Assembly: GCF_002087075.1 (NCBI RefSeq)
Contig: NZ_MWSM01000023.1
Coordinates: 31,500 to 49,581 of the forward strand
Direction: 5' to 3'
Source: Streptococcus pseudopneumoniae ATCC BAA-960 = CCUG 49455
GTDB taxonomy: Bacteria; Bacillota; Bacilli; Lactobacillales; Streptococcaceae
Length of the DNA: 18,082 nt
The position numbers and the translations under genes are program-made. A model generated the notes under the pieces. It ran no database searches. It saw nothing but the letters and a program-made list of their open reading frames with translations, and was not told where the DNA came from. Below are positions 8,050-15,020 of this stretch, piece after piece. Positions within the stretch are counted from its first letter, which is position 1. Each line of letters starts with the position of its first letter.

Positions 8050-9255
8050 ATGAAAAGAATCATTCATGCTTGGAACAAGGCAAGCCTTGTCAAGCGTATC
8101 TTGATTGGTATGCTTTGTGGGGGAATTCTAGGACTGACCCTTCCTAATCTCTCAGGAATTGGGCTACTCGGGGATTTATTCGTTGGAGGTCTAAAAGCTG
8201 TTGCTCCTATCCTAGTCTTTGCTCTCGTTGCTAATGCCCTTTCCCAACATCAAAAGGGACAAGATAGCAATATGAAAACTGTTGTTTTCTTGTATATCCT
8301 AGGAACTTTTGCCGCTGCTCTTGTAGCTGTACTAGCAAGTTTCATCGTCCCTATTGAAATCACCCTAAATAGTGCTAATACCGATATTGCTCCACCAGAT
8401 GGGATTGGACAGGTCCTCAGCAACCTCTTGCTCAAACTGGTTGACAATCCAGTCAACGCCCTGCTTACTGCTAACTATATTGGAATCTTATCTTGGGCAG
8501 TCATTTTTGGAATTGCTATGAGAGAGGCCAGCAAAAATAGTAAAGAATTACTAAAAACTATCGCTGACGTGACTTCTAAAATTGTCGAATGGATCATCAA
8601 TCTGGCTCCATTTGGAATCCTTGGTCTTGTTTTTAAAACCATTTCTGACAAGGGAATCGGAAGCCTTGCCAACTACGGTATTTTATTGGTTCTATTAGTA
8701 ACGACTATGCTTTTTGTTGCCCTTGTGGTCAACCCTTTGATTGCCTTCTTCTTTATGAGACGCAACCCTTACCCTCTAGTTTGGAACTGCCTCCGTGTCA
8801 GCGGTGTGACAGCCTTCTTCACTCGTAGTTCTGCGGCTAACATTCCTGTCAACATGAAACTCTGCCATGACCTTGGACTCAACCCAGATACCTATTCTGT
8901 TTCTATCCCACTTGGCTCTACTATCAACATGGCTGGAGCAGCGATTACCATTAACGTTTTGACCCTTGCTGCGGTAAACACTCTTGGAATCCCTGTTGAC
9001 TTTGCCACAGCCTTTGTCCTCAGTGTGGTAGCAGCTATCTCAGCCTGCGGTGCTTCTGGTATTGCGGGAGGTTCCCTCCTTCTTATCCCAGTTGCTTGTA
9101 GCCTTTTCGGTATTTCTAACGATATTGCCATGCAAGTTGTTGGGGTTGGATTTGTGATTGGGGTCATCCAAGACTCATGTGAAACAGCCCTTAACTCTTC
9201 TACAGACGTCCTCTTTACTGCCGTTGCCGAATACGCAGCAGCCCGTAAAAAATAA
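8050..9255 (+). CDS. sstT: Serine/threonine:Na+ symporter SstT
   Basis: 401 aa, the usual length. A dicarboxylate/amino acid:cation symporter (DAACS) family protein with about eight membrane helices and re-entrant loops. The serine-rich re-entrant region [12 protein letters not shown] (about 258-269) and the following [17 protein letters not shown] stretch are the family's transport signatures and closely match SstT. Expected to import serine and threonine with Na+ across the cytoplasmic membrane. ATG 8050 follows AAAGGAG. It has its own promoter upstream and hairpin terminator downstream, so it is probably monocistronic. Confidence 0.93.
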   Translation: MKRIIHAWNKASLVKRILIGMLCGGILGLTLPNLSGIGLLGDLFVGGLKAVAPILVFALVANALSQHQKGQDSNMKTVVFLYILGTFAAALVAVLASFIVPIEITLNSANTDIAPPDGIGQVLSNLLLKLVDNPVNALLTANYIGILSWAVIFGIAMREASKNSKELLKTIADVTSKIVEWIINLAPFGILGLVFKTISDKGIGSLANYGILLVLLVTTMLFVALVVNPLIAFFFMRRNPYPLVWNCLRVSGVTAFFTRSSAANIPVNMKLCHDLGLNPDTYSVSIPLGSTINMAGAAITINVLTLAAVNTLGIPVDFATAFVLSVVAAISACGASGIAGGSLLLIPVACSLFGISNDIAMQVVGVGFVIGVIQDSCETALNSSTDVLFTAVAEYAAARKK

Positions 9256-9260
9256 CTCAT

Positions 9261-9299
9261 AAAGGCAAGCCTGCTCAGGTTTTGTCTTTTGCTCTTTTA
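9261..9299 (+). terminator. Probable terminator after sstT
   Basis: AAAGGCAAGCCTG (9261-9273) pairs with CAGGTTTTGTCTTT (9276-9289) through about 12 pairs, with two G-U pairs and one bulged T, followed by a T-rich tail. It begins 5 nt after the sstT stop. Confidence 0.65.
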
Positions 9300-9308
9300 T
9301 TCTAACTT

Positions 9309-9413
9309 ATACTCTTCGAAAATCAAATTCAAACTACGTCAGCTTCGCCTTGCCGTACTCAAGTACTGCCTACGGCTAGCTTCCTAGTTTGCTCTTTGAT
9401 TTTCATTGAGTAT
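9309..9413 (+). repeat. BOX element (boxA-boxC type)
   Basis: 105 bp running from ATACTCTTCGAAAATC to GATTTTCATTGAGTAT, with imperfect terminal inverted repeats. The boxA core CGTCAGCTTCGCCTTGCCGTA is at 9338-9358, and GCTAGCTTCCTAGTTTGCTC marks the boxC side. Plus orientation. It ends 15 nt before the start codon of the FUSC-like gene, so its RNA lies in that gene's leader. Confidence 0.9.
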
Positions 9414-9428
9414 TATCAGGAAATTCTT

Positions 9429-10397
9429 ATGTCTATTAGCCAACGTACGACCAAGCTCATCTTAGCTACCTGTCTTGCCTGCCTGCTTGCTTATTTTCTC
9501 AATCTTTCCTCAGCAATTTCGGCTGGAATTATCGCTCTCTTGAGCCTATCTGATACGCGTAGAAGTACTTTAAAACTGGCTCGCAATCGCCTCTTTTCCA
9601 TGCTCCTAGCTCTGGCTATCGGTGTTCTAGCTTTTCACTTGAGCGGATTTCATATCTGGAGCCTTGGTCTCTATCTTGCCTTCTATGTGCCTCTAGCTTA
9701 CAAGATGGGCTGGGAAATTGGCATCACACCAAGCACTGTTTTGGTTAGCCATCTCTTGGTACAAGAGTCAACCTCTCCAGACCTTCTAGTCAATGAATTC
9801 TTTCTCTTTGCTATCGGTACAGGATTTGCTTTACTGGTCAATCTCTACATGCCTTCACGAGAAGAGGAAATTCATCACTACCACACATTGGTAGAAGAAA
9901 AGTTAAAAGACATCCTCCTGCGCTTCAAATATTATTTATCCAGAGGGGATGGACGCAACCGAGCACAGCTGGTGGAAGAATTGGACACCCTTTTGGAAGA
10001 AGCCCTCAGACTGGTCTATTTGGATCACTCAGACCACCTCTTTCACCAGACTGATTACCATATTCACTACTTTGAGATGAGACAGCTACAAAGTCGTATC
10101 CTGCGAAATATGGCCCAGCAAATCAATACCTGTCACCTAGCTGCCAGTGAGAGCCTGATTTTGGCTCAACTCTTTTCAAAAATTGCAGGTCAACTGAGCC
10201 AGACCAATCCTGCTTCTGATTTGCTAGATGAAATCGAACGCTATCTGGAAGTCTTCCGAAACCGCAGTCTGCCCAAGACAAGAGAAGAATTTGAAACCCG
10301 CGCTACCCTTCTTCAACTCCTACGTGAAGCCAAAACCTTCATCCAAGTAAAAGTTGATTTTTACAAAAATATGGACAGTAAAAAAGAAAACCACTAA
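9429..10397 (+). CDS. FUSC / aromatic acid exporter family membrane protein (DUF939-like)
   Basis: 322 aa from ATG 9429, chosen because AGGAAA lies 5 nt upstream; a longer reading starts inside the BOX repeat. The first ~150 residues hold about five hydrophobic helices. The rest is a soluble, helical, charged region (EEEIHHYHTLVEEKLKDILL onward) resembling the ArAE_1 plus C-terminal domain layout. Proteins of this class are thought to export aromatic or other organic acids, but function in streptococci is not established. No clear promoter is seen, so transcription may read through the sstT terminator or start near the BOX. A MarR regulator follows. Confidence 0.8.
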   Translation: MSISQRTTKLILATCLACLLAYFLNLSSAISAGIIALLSLSDTRRSTLKLARNRLFSMLLALAIGVLAFHLSGFHIWSLGLYLAFYVPLAYKMGWEIGITPSTVLVSHLLVQESTSPDLLVNEFFLFAIGTGFALLVNLYMPSREEEIHHYHTLVEEKLKDILLRFKYYLSRGDGRNRAQLVEELDTLLEEALRLVYLDHSDHLFHQTDYHIHYFEMRQLQSRILRNMAQQINTCHLAASESLILAQLFSKIAGQLSQTNPASDLLDEIERYLEVFRNRSLPKTREEFETRATLLQLLREAKTFIQVKVDFYKNMDSKKENH

Positions 10398-10407
10398 AAA
10401 ACAGAAC

Positions 10408-10436
10408 TTGCCAGCATTCTTGAAAAGTAGTATAAT
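10408..10436 (+). promoter_or_regulatory. Promoter of the marR-family gene
   Basis: TTGCCA (10408-10413), a 17-nt spacer, and TATAAT (10431-10436). It lies just after the FUSC-like stop codon, so marR has its own transcript start at about 10443, within the palindrome at 10439-10450. Confidence 0.75.
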
Positions 10437-10438
10437 TA

Positions 10439-10450
10439 TTGCATGCGCAA
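10439..10450 (+). promoter_or_regulatory. Candidate MarR operator 1 (palindrome at marR start site)
   Basis: TTGCATGCGCAA, with TTGC/GCAA arms around 4 bases (A/T extends the arms to five). It covers the predicted transcription start of marR, a position suited to autorepression. A near-identical site occurs at 10923-10934, and both are followed by TCAT. Binding is inferred, not shown. Confidence 0.55.
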
Positions 10451-10523
10451 TCATCTTGTGACGCAGAGACTGCCCGTTAATGGACTTTCTTCTATTTATG
10501 ACTCTAAAAAGAAAGGAGACACT

Positions 10524-10904
10524 ATGACCTATTTGGAAAAATGGTTTGACTTCAATCGGCGTCAGAAAGAAATTGAAAGTCTCCTGGAAGAGACCATTGC
10601 CCAACAGAGCGAGCAAAGTCTGACCTTGAAAGAGTTCTACCTGCTCTACTATCTGGACTTGGCCCAAGAAAAATCTCTACGCCAGATTGACCTGCCAGAT
10701 AAGCTTCATCTGAGCCCGAGCGCAGTTTCTAGGATGGTGGCTCGCTTGGAAGCTAAAAATTGCGGTCTACTCAGTCGCATGTGCTGCCATCAAGATAGAC
10801 GCTCTAGTTTTATCTGCCTGACAAATGATGGGCAAAAGACACTGGCCTCGCTACAAAAGGCTGTCGAAGAAAGCTTGGAAGCAGGTTTGGATTTCTTGAT
10901 TTAA
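10524..10904 (+). CDS. MarR-family transcriptional regulator, cysteine-rich wing
   Basis: 126 aa, somewhat short for the family. ATG 10524 has AAAGGAG upstream; the longer reading from 10443 starts at the transcript start and is not credible. A winged helix-turn-helix is visible: recognition-helix region LSPSAVSRMVARLEAKN (63-79) and the wing with DRR at 91-93. Cysteines 80, 87, 88 and 98 cluster around the wing, unusual for MarR proteins and suggestive of thiol sensing. Neighbours are an aromatic-acid-exporter-like gene and a DUF4649-trxA operon. The likely operator pair at 10439-10450 and 10923-10934 suggests autoregulation and control of trxA. The effector is unknown. Confidence 0.88.
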   Translation: MTYLEKWFDFNRRQKEIESLLEETIAQQSEQSLTLKEFYLLYYLDLAQEKSLRQIDLPDKLHLSPSAVSRMVARLEAKNCGLLSRMCCHQDRRSSFICLTNDGQKTLASLQKAVEESLEAGLDFLI

Positions 10905-10922
10905 GATGATTTTAGAAAAAAG

Positions 10923-10934
10923 TTGCGTGCGCAA
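10923..10934 (+). promoter_or_regulatory. Candidate MarR operator 2, upstream of DUF4649-trxA
   Basis: TTGCGTGCGCAA, one base different from the site at the marR promoter, and again followed by TCAT. It ends 9 nt before the -35 of the DUF4649-trxA promoter. Upstream placement would suit either activation or repression. Confidence 0.55.
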
Positions 10935-10943
10935 TCATTTTTA

Positions 10944-10972
10944 TTGACATTCTCTTTTACAAGGAGTAAAAT
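10944..10972 (+). promoter_or_regulatory. Strong promoter of DUF4649-trxA
   Basis: Consensus TTGACA (10944-10949), 17-nt spacer, TAAAAT (10967-10972). The leader is about 23 nt. The consensus quality suggests high expression of the thioredoxin operon. Confidence 0.82.
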
Positions 10973-11001
10973 AAAGTCAAGATTAAACAAAGGAGTTTTA
11001 T

Positions 11002-11223
11002 ATGATTGAAATTACTTATCTAGACGCCAGTAAGAACGAAAGAACTGTGACTTTCGAATCCTATGAAGATTTTGATCGTTCGCAACAAGCTTGCATTATC
11101 GGCGTCGCAGACTACTACCCTGTCCAAAAATTGACTTATAAGGATCATGATTTGGACTACCATGGGACTTATGGAGATATCTTCTTCTATCTCAAGAAAC
11201 AAGATTTAAGCCAATATAACTAA
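11002..11223 (+). CDS. DUF4649 family small protein
   Basis: 73 aa, soluble, acidic, with many aromatic residues (YYPVQKLTYKDHDLDYHGTY). It resembles the streptococcal DUF4649 family of unknown function. No catalytic motif, membrane segment or signal peptide is visible. ATG 11002 follows AAAGGAG; the stop is 15 nt before trxA, so the two form one operon behind the promoter at 10944-10972. A link with thiol metabolism is only by association. Confidence 0.82.
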   Translation: MIEITYLDASKNERTVTFESYEDFDRSQQACIIGVADYYPVQKLTYKDHDLDYHGTYGDIFFYLKKQDLSQYN

Positions 11224-11238
11224 AAAAGGAGAAATACA

Positions 11239-11553
11239 ATGGCAAAAGCAATTACAGATGCAACATTCGAACAAGAAACAAAAGACGGTTTGGTCTTAGT
11301 AGACTTCTGGGCAACTTGGTGTGGTCCATGTCGTATGCAAGGTCCAATCTTGGACAAATTGTCTGAAGAACTTTCAGAAGATGTCTTGAAAATCGTTAAA
11401 ATGGACGTTGATGAAAATCCAAACACAGCTCGTGCTTTTGGAATCATGTCTATTCCAACTCTTCTCTTCAAAAAAGACGGCCAAGTTGTCAAACAAGTTG
11501 CTGGTGTTCACACAGCAGAACAAATCAAGGCCATCGTTGCTGAATTGAGCTAA
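11239..11553 (+). CDS. trxA: Thioredoxin
   Basis: 104 aa, the standard thioredoxin length. The redox-active site WCGPC lies at about 30-34 in VDFWATWCGPCRMQGP. The cis-proline loop SIPTLLFKKDG follows at about 73-83. Reduces disulfides in cytoplasmic proteins such as ribonucleotide reductase and peroxidases, with electrons from thioredoxin reductase (not in this window). AAAAAGGAG precedes the ATG. Co-transcribed with the DUF4649 gene, ended by a strong terminator, and possibly regulated by the adjacent MarR protein. Confidence 0.96.
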   Translation: MAKAITDATFEQETKDGLVLVDFWATWCGPCRMQGPILDKLSEELSEDVLKIVKMDVDENPNTARAFGIMSIPTLLFKKDGQVVKQVAGVHTAEQIKAIVAELS

Positions 11554-11560
11554 TCAAACG

Positions 11561-11592
11561 AGAGACCAAGTACTTTCTTTGGTCTCTTTTTT
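11561..11592 (+). terminator. Rho-independent terminator after trxA
   Basis: AGAGACCAA (11561-11569) pairs perfectly with TTGGTCTCT (11579-11587), followed by five T. It separates trxA from the queuosine operon. Confidence 0.92.
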
Positions 11593-11600
11593 CTTGCCCT

Positions 11601-11629
11601 TTGCCATTTTTCAAAAAATATGCTAGACT
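11601..11629 (+). promoter_or_regulatory. Promoter of the queCDEF operon
   Basis: TTGCCA (11601-11606), 17-nt spacer, TAGACT (11624-11629), with a TGC extension before the -10. The predicted start at about 11636 lies just upstream of the preQ1-type aptamer. Confidence 0.7.
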
Positions 11630-11644
11630 GTAAGTAGAATATTA

Positions 11645-11682
11645 CGATGTTTGGGACATGCCATCGCTAAAAAAAACCTTGA
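11645..11682 (+). promoter_or_regulatory. preQ1-I type riboswitch aptamer, queC leader
   Basis: P1 is CGATG (11645-11649) with CATCG (11662-11666), enclosing a 12-nt loop, the same length as in the Bacillus queC aptamer. GGG (11653-11655) can pair with CCT (11677-11679) as P2 after an A-rich tail (11667-11676), giving the H-type pseudoknot of preQ1-I. Ligand-contact positions correspond: first loop base U, last loop base C just before P1', last A of the A-tract, and a G-C pair closing P1. The exact sequence differs from the common consensus (8 As, GGG/CCU in P2). Binding preQ1 should favour the terminator at 11696 and shut off queCDEF. Confidence 0.72.
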
Positions 11683-11695
11683 CTTGGTATTTTTT

Positions 11696-11717
11696 AGCTC
11701 CCTCAAGGGAGCTTTTT
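11696..11717 (+). terminator. Riboswitch expression-platform terminator
   Basis: AGCTCCC (11696-11702) pairs with GGGAGCT (11707-11713) around TCAA, followed by T. CCTTGA (11677-11682) can instead pair with TCAAGG (11703-11708), giving an antiterminator that also uses the aptamer's P2 strand. The two folds are mutually exclusive, so ligand binding should switch transcription off. Confidence 0.85.
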
Positions 11718-11754
11718 GCGTGCTCTGAACATTTCCCATTTTGGAAGGAGTACT

Positions 11755-12408
11755 ATGAAACGTCAATCAGCCTTGGTCGTCTTTAGTGGCGGTCAAGATT
11801 CCACAACCTGCCTTTTCTGGGCTAAAGAACACTATGAAACGGTCGAAGCCGTTACCTTTGCCTATGGCCAACGCCACCATCTCGAAATTCAAGTTGCCAG
11901 AGAAATCGCTACGGAACAGGGCATTCGTCATCACATCCTAGATATGTCTCTGCTGGGGCAAATCACTGAAAATGCGCTGACCTCTGATATGGAGATTGAG
12001 CAAAAAGAGGGAGAAGTTCCCAATACCTTCGTTGACGGTCGAAACCACCTCTTTCTATCCTTTGCGGCAGTCCTTGCCAAGCAACGAGGCATTAAAGATA
12101 TCGTGACAGGTGTCTGCGAGACAGACTTCTCAGGCTACCCCGATTGTCGAGATGTCTTTGTCAAATCCCTTAATGTTACCCTCAACCTTGCCATGGATTA
12201 CGACTTCGTTATCCAAACACCTCTTATGTGGCTAGACAAGGCTGAAACTTGGGAGCTAGCCGACCAACTCGGTGCCTTTGACTATGTTCGTGAAAAGACC
12301 TTAACCTGCTACAACGGAATTATCGGGAGCGGCTGTGAAGATTGCCCCGCCTGCCACCTACGTCAACATGGGTTAGATGTTTATCTCTCACAGAAAGGAG
12401 AAGCCTAA
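11755..12408 (+). CDS. queC: 7-cyano-7-deazaguanine (preQ0) synthase QueC
   Basis: 217 aa. Converts 7-carboxy-7-deazaguanine plus ammonia and ATP to preQ0. The PP-loop ATP site SGGQDS lies at 11-16. The zinc-binding cysteines are C185, C194, C197 and C200 ([16 protein letters not shown]). ATG 11755 follows AAGGAG; an upstream in-frame TTG lies inside the leader terminator and is not used. First gene of the queuosine-precursor operon behind the preQ1-I type leader; its stop overlaps the queD start (TAATG). Confidence 0.96.
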   Translation: MKRQSALVVFSGGQDSTTCLFWAKEHYETVEAVTFAYGQRHHLEIQVAREIATEQGIRHHILDMSLLGQITENALTSDMEIEQKEGEVPNTFVDGRNHLFLSFAAVLAKQRGIKDIVTGVCETDFSGYPDCRDVFVKSLNVTLNLAMDYDFVIQTPLMWLDKAETWELADQLGAFDYVREKTLTCYNGIIGSGCEDCPACHLRQHGLDVYLSQKGEA

Positions 12409-12851
12409 TGTTTTTTGCACCCAAAGAAATCAAACAGGAAACTGGGGAGTCTCTTGTCTACAATCCTTATCGGACTCTAGTCTCCAAAGAATTTACCTTT
12501 GATGCTGCTCACCACCTCTTTCACTATGAGGGAAAATGCAAATCCCTGCACGGCCACACCTATCATCTGCAGATTGCTGTCAGTGGATTTTTAGATGAAC
12601 GTGGTATGACCTACGATTTCGGAGACATCAAAGCGACCTACAAGAACTACTTAGAGCCCCACTTGGATCATCGCTATCTCAATGAAACTCTTCCCTATAT
12701 GAACACGACTGCTGAAAATATGGTTTACTGGATTTTCCAAACCATGAATCAAGAGTTGCCAAACGAGCGCGGTCTCCGTTTGGAATACGTTCGTCTCTAT
12801 GAGACTCCGACTGCCTTTGCAGAGTTTAGACGGGAGTGGTTAGATGACTAG
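12408..12851 (+). CDS. queD: 6-carboxy-5,6,7,8-tetrahydropterin synthase QueD
   Basis: 147 aa. Converts dihydroneopterin triphosphate to 6-carboxytetrahydropterin. The zinc site is visible as H35 (FDAAHH), H48 and H50 (SLHGHTYH), with catalytic C44 in EGKCKSLHG. HLDHRYLN (85-92) holds the conserved Asp-His pair, and the late ETPTAFAEF contributes the substrate-binding Glu. About 25 residues precede the core. The start overlaps queC by one base, and the AAAGGAG is inside queC. Confidence 0.95.
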   Translation: MFFAPKEIKQETGESLVYNPYRTLVSKEFTFDAAHHLFHYEGKCKSLHGHTYHLQIAVSGFLDERGMTYDFGDIKATYKNYLEPHLDHRYLNETLPYMNTTAENMVYWIFQTMNQELPNERGLRLEYVRLYETPTAFAEFRREWLDD

Positions 12852-13560
12852 GGAACGTGTCCTCAAACTACCAGTTCTAGAAATTTTTGGCCCAACCTTT
12901 CAAGGCGAAGGCCGTGCAATCGGGCAGAAAACCATGTTTGTCCGCACTGCTGGTTGCGACTACCACTGCGACTGGTGCGATTCTGCCTTTACTTGGGATG
13001 GCTCTGAAAAGCCAACTCGTATGACAGCTGACGAGGTCATTGCTGCCTTGGATAAATTGGGGAGCTACGACTATGTAACCCTATCTGGGGGAAATCCTGC
13101 TATCCTAGCAGCCAACATGGCCGAATTGGTCACCAAACTCAAGGAACGTGGTGTTACTCTGGCTGTTGAAACTCAAGGCTCTCGCTGGCAAAATTGGTTA
13201 AAAGACATCGACCAGGTTACTCTCAGTCCCAAACCTCCTTCATCCAAGATGGAAGTCAACTTTGAGACCTTGGACTTTATCGTTTCCCAACTTGATCCAG
13301 ACAGGGTCACCTTTAAAATCCCTGTCTTTGATGATGCCGATTTGGCCTTTGCCAAAGGGATTCAAGAACGCTACCAACCAGATGTTCTCTTCTTATCAGC
13401 AGGAAATCCTGAGCCCAAGGCTACGGGTAATATTGTCCAAGACCAACTGGACCGCCTCAAAGAACTCTGGGAACGTGTCGCTGCTGACGACAGCTGGGGC
13501 AATGTCCGCGTCCTCCCTCAACTGCATACCCTCCTCTACGATAATCAACGTGGTGTTTAA
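12844..13560 (+). CDS. queE: 7-carboxy-7-deazaguanine synthase QueE (radical SAM)
   Basis: 238 aa. Converts 6-carboxytetrahydropterin to 7-carboxy-7-deazaguanine using a [4Fe-4S] cluster and SAM. The cluster motif CX3CX2C is C38, C42, C45 (GCDYHCDWCDSAF), and FGPTFQGEG (15-23) is the typical QueE lead-in. SGGNPA at about 80-85 is the glycine-rich SAM-binding element. It overlaps queD by 8 bases, so translation is coupled. A downstream 18-nt gap leads to queF. Confidence 0.95.
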   Translation: MTRERVLKLPVLEIFGPTFQGEGRAIGQKTMFVRTAGCDYHCDWCDSAFTWDGSEKPTRMTADEVIAALDKLGSYDYVTLSGGNPAILAANMAELVTKLKERGVTLAVETQGSRWQNWLKDIDQVTLSPKPPSSKMEVNFETLDFIVSQLDPDRVTFKIPVFDDADLAFAKGIQERYQPDVLFLSAGNPEPKATGNIVQDQLDRLKELWERVAADDSWGNVRVLPQLHTLLYDNQRGV

Positions 13561-13578
13561 GATTAGAAAGAAAAAATC

Positions 13579-14070
13579 ATGTCACAACAAGAAGAAATGA
13601 AAAACCTAAGCCTACTAGGCAACAAAGAAACCAACTACATTTTCGAATATCAACCAGAAGTCCTCGAATCCTTTGACAATCGTCATGTGGAAAATGACTA
13701 TTTTATCAAATTTAACTGTCCTGAATTTACCTCACTTTGCCCGATCACTGCTCAACCAGACTTTGCGACCATTTATATTTCCTACATCCCTGACAAGCTC
13801 TGTGTTGAGTCAAAATCCCTCAAACTCTACCTCTTTAGCTACCGAAATCACGGAGATTTTCACGAAAACTGTATCAACACCATCGGGAAAGACTTGGTCA
13901 ACTTGCTAGACCCTCGCTATTTAGAAGTCTGGGGAAAATTCACTCCGCGCGGTGGCATTTCAATCGACCCCTACTACAACTACGGTAAGCCTGGAACTAA
14001 GTATGAAGGCTTGGCAGAACAACGCCTCTTCCAACACGACCTTTATCCAGAGAAAATTGACAATCGTTAA
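13579..14070 (+). CDS. queF: NADPH-dependent preQ0 reductase QueF
   Basis: 163 aa, the short unimodular QueF class. Reduces the nitrile of preQ0 to the amine of preQ1, ending this operon's pathway; Tgt then inserts preQ1 in tRNA. The thioimide-forming cysteine is C54 (SLCPIT), with D61 and E77 of the QueF motif ESKSLKLY. The Shine-Dalgarno (AGAAAG, then an A-rich spacer) is weaker than for the other que genes. Its product is the ligand expected to repress the operon through the leader riboswitch. Confidence 0.95.
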   Translation: MSQQEEMKNLSLLGNKETNYIFEYQPEVLESFDNRHVENDYFIKFNCPEFTSLCPITAQPDFATIYISYIPDKLCVESKSLKLYLFSYRNHGDFHENCINTIGKDLVNLLDPRYLEVWGKFTPRGGISIDPYYNYGKPGTKYEGLAEQRLFQHDLYPEKIDNR

Positions 14071-14074
14071 ACTC

Positions 14075-14188
14075 ATACTCAATGAAAATCAAAAATCAAA
14101 CTAGGAAGCTAGCCGCAAGTTGCTCAAATCACTGCTTTGAGGTTGCAGATGGAAGCTGACGTGGTTTGAAGAGATTTTCGAAGAGTAT
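14075..14188 (-). repeat. BOX element, minus orientation
   Basis: 114 bp from ATACTCAATGAAAATC to GATTTTCGAAGAGTAT, with the same ends as the copy at 9309-9413 but reversed. The boxA side is at the right (GAAGCTGACGTGGTTTGAAG) and boxC at the left (AACTAGGAAGCTAGCCG). The middle has a 6-bp hairpin CTCAAA/TTTGAG. It begins 4 nt after the queF stop. Confidence 0.88.
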
Positions 14189-14194
14189 CATACG

Positions 14195-14233
14195 AAAAAG
14201 CCCTGTTCCTCTAGATGAGGAGCAAGGCTTTTT
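14195..14233. terminator. Bidirectional terminator between queF and the aquaporin gene
   Basis: AAAAAGCC (14195-14202) pairs with GGCTTTTT (14226-14233), and after one mismatch TGTTCCTC pairs with GAGGAGCA around TAGAT. T runs on both strands, so it can end queCDEF rightward and the aquaporin transcript leftward. Confidence 0.88.
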
Positions 14234-14242
14234 GTTTTTCAA

Positions 14243-14911
14243 TTATTCTTCTGTTCCAAGGAAGTTTTTTGCAACGAGGGCTGCAAGAACCCCACCAACG
14301 ATTGGTGCAAGGATGAAAATCCAAACTTGTTGAAGGGCTGCGCCACCTACCAAAACAGCTGGTGCCAAGCTACGAGCTGGATTTACTGAAAGCCCAGTAA
14401 TGTTCAATCCGACAAGAATCATCGCCATCAAGGACAAACCGATTACCAAACCAGCAATCGCGCCATTTCCCTTGCTTGCTGAAGTCACAGTCATGATAAC
14501 CAAGACAAACAAGAAAGTTGCGATGACTTCAAACAAGAAACCACCAAAGACAGTGACACCGTTTGCCAAGGCATTTTCACCAAGACTAGCAGTTGACATA
14601 CCTGAGTTAGCCAAGAGGAAGAAGACAGAAGCAGATGCTAAGAAAGCTCCAACTACTTGTCCAAGTATGTAGTTTACAAGTTCTGAAGATGACAAACGTT
14701 TGTTTACAAACATAGCAATCGAAACAGCCGGATTCAAGTGAGCACCTGAAACAGTTCCGATTGAGTAGGCTGCCACCACGATTGCCAAACCAAAGGCAAA
14801 GGCGATTCCAAGGTGACCTAGGCCATCAAGACCATTTCCAAAAACAACAGCTCCTGTCCCGACGAATACAAGCATGAACGTACCGATTAACTCAGCAACA
14901 AATTTTTTCAT
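14243..14911 (-). CDS. Aquaporin / MIP family channel
   Basis: 222 aa, six membrane helices. The two half-helix signatures are present: HLNPAV (58-63) and SVNPAR (175-180). By alignment to E. coli AqpZ and GlpF, the aromatic/arginine filter is F40, I165, L174, R180; AqpZ has Phe-His-Thr-Arg and GlpF Trp-Gly-Phe-Arg, so this channel is neither. Aquaporins in pneumococcus and S. oligofermentans have been linked to H2O2 or O2 passage, and this may be the pneumococcal orthologue (recalled, not checked). ATG 14911 with AAAGGAG. Own promoter at 14944-14972 and shared terminator downstream, so monocistronic. Confidence 0.93.
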   Translation of the reverse strand: MKKFVAELIGTFMLVFVGTGAVVFGNGLDGLGHLGIAFAFGLAIVVAAYSIGTVSGAHLNPAVSIAMFVNKRLSSSELVNYILGQVVGAFLASASVFFLLANSGMSTASLGENALANGVTVFGGFLFEVIATFLFVLVIMTVTSASKGNGAIAGLVIGLSLMAMILVGLNITGLSVNPARSLAPAVLVGGAALQQVWIFILAPIVGGVLAALVAKNFLGTEE

Positions 14912-14943
14912 TTTCTTTCTCCTTTTTTCAAAAACTAGATACT

Positions 14944-14972
14944 AGTCTATCAAAAGTAGGAAAGGGTTTCAA
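14944..14972 (-). promoter_or_regulatory. Promoter of the aquaporin gene
   Basis: On the minus strand, TTGAAA (14967-14972), a 17-nt spacer, and TAGACT (14944-14949). The leader is about 27 nt and includes AAAGGAG. Confidence 0.7.
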
Positions 14973-15020
14973 GAAAATTGATTGGAAATTTTTTGAAAAT
15001 CATAGAACTACTAGCAATAC

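Noticed and set aside
10443..10523. Longer N-terminus for the MarR protein
   Set aside because: The upstream start coincides with the predicted transcript start and operator, while ATG 10524 has AAAGGAG and gives the normal fold boundary.
11637..11720. preQ1-II (COG4708-type) riboswitch or T-box in the queC leader
   Set aside because: The conserved stem and pseudoknot pattern of preQ1-II and the T-box sequence are not present; the leader is too short for a T-box and fits preQ1-I topology.
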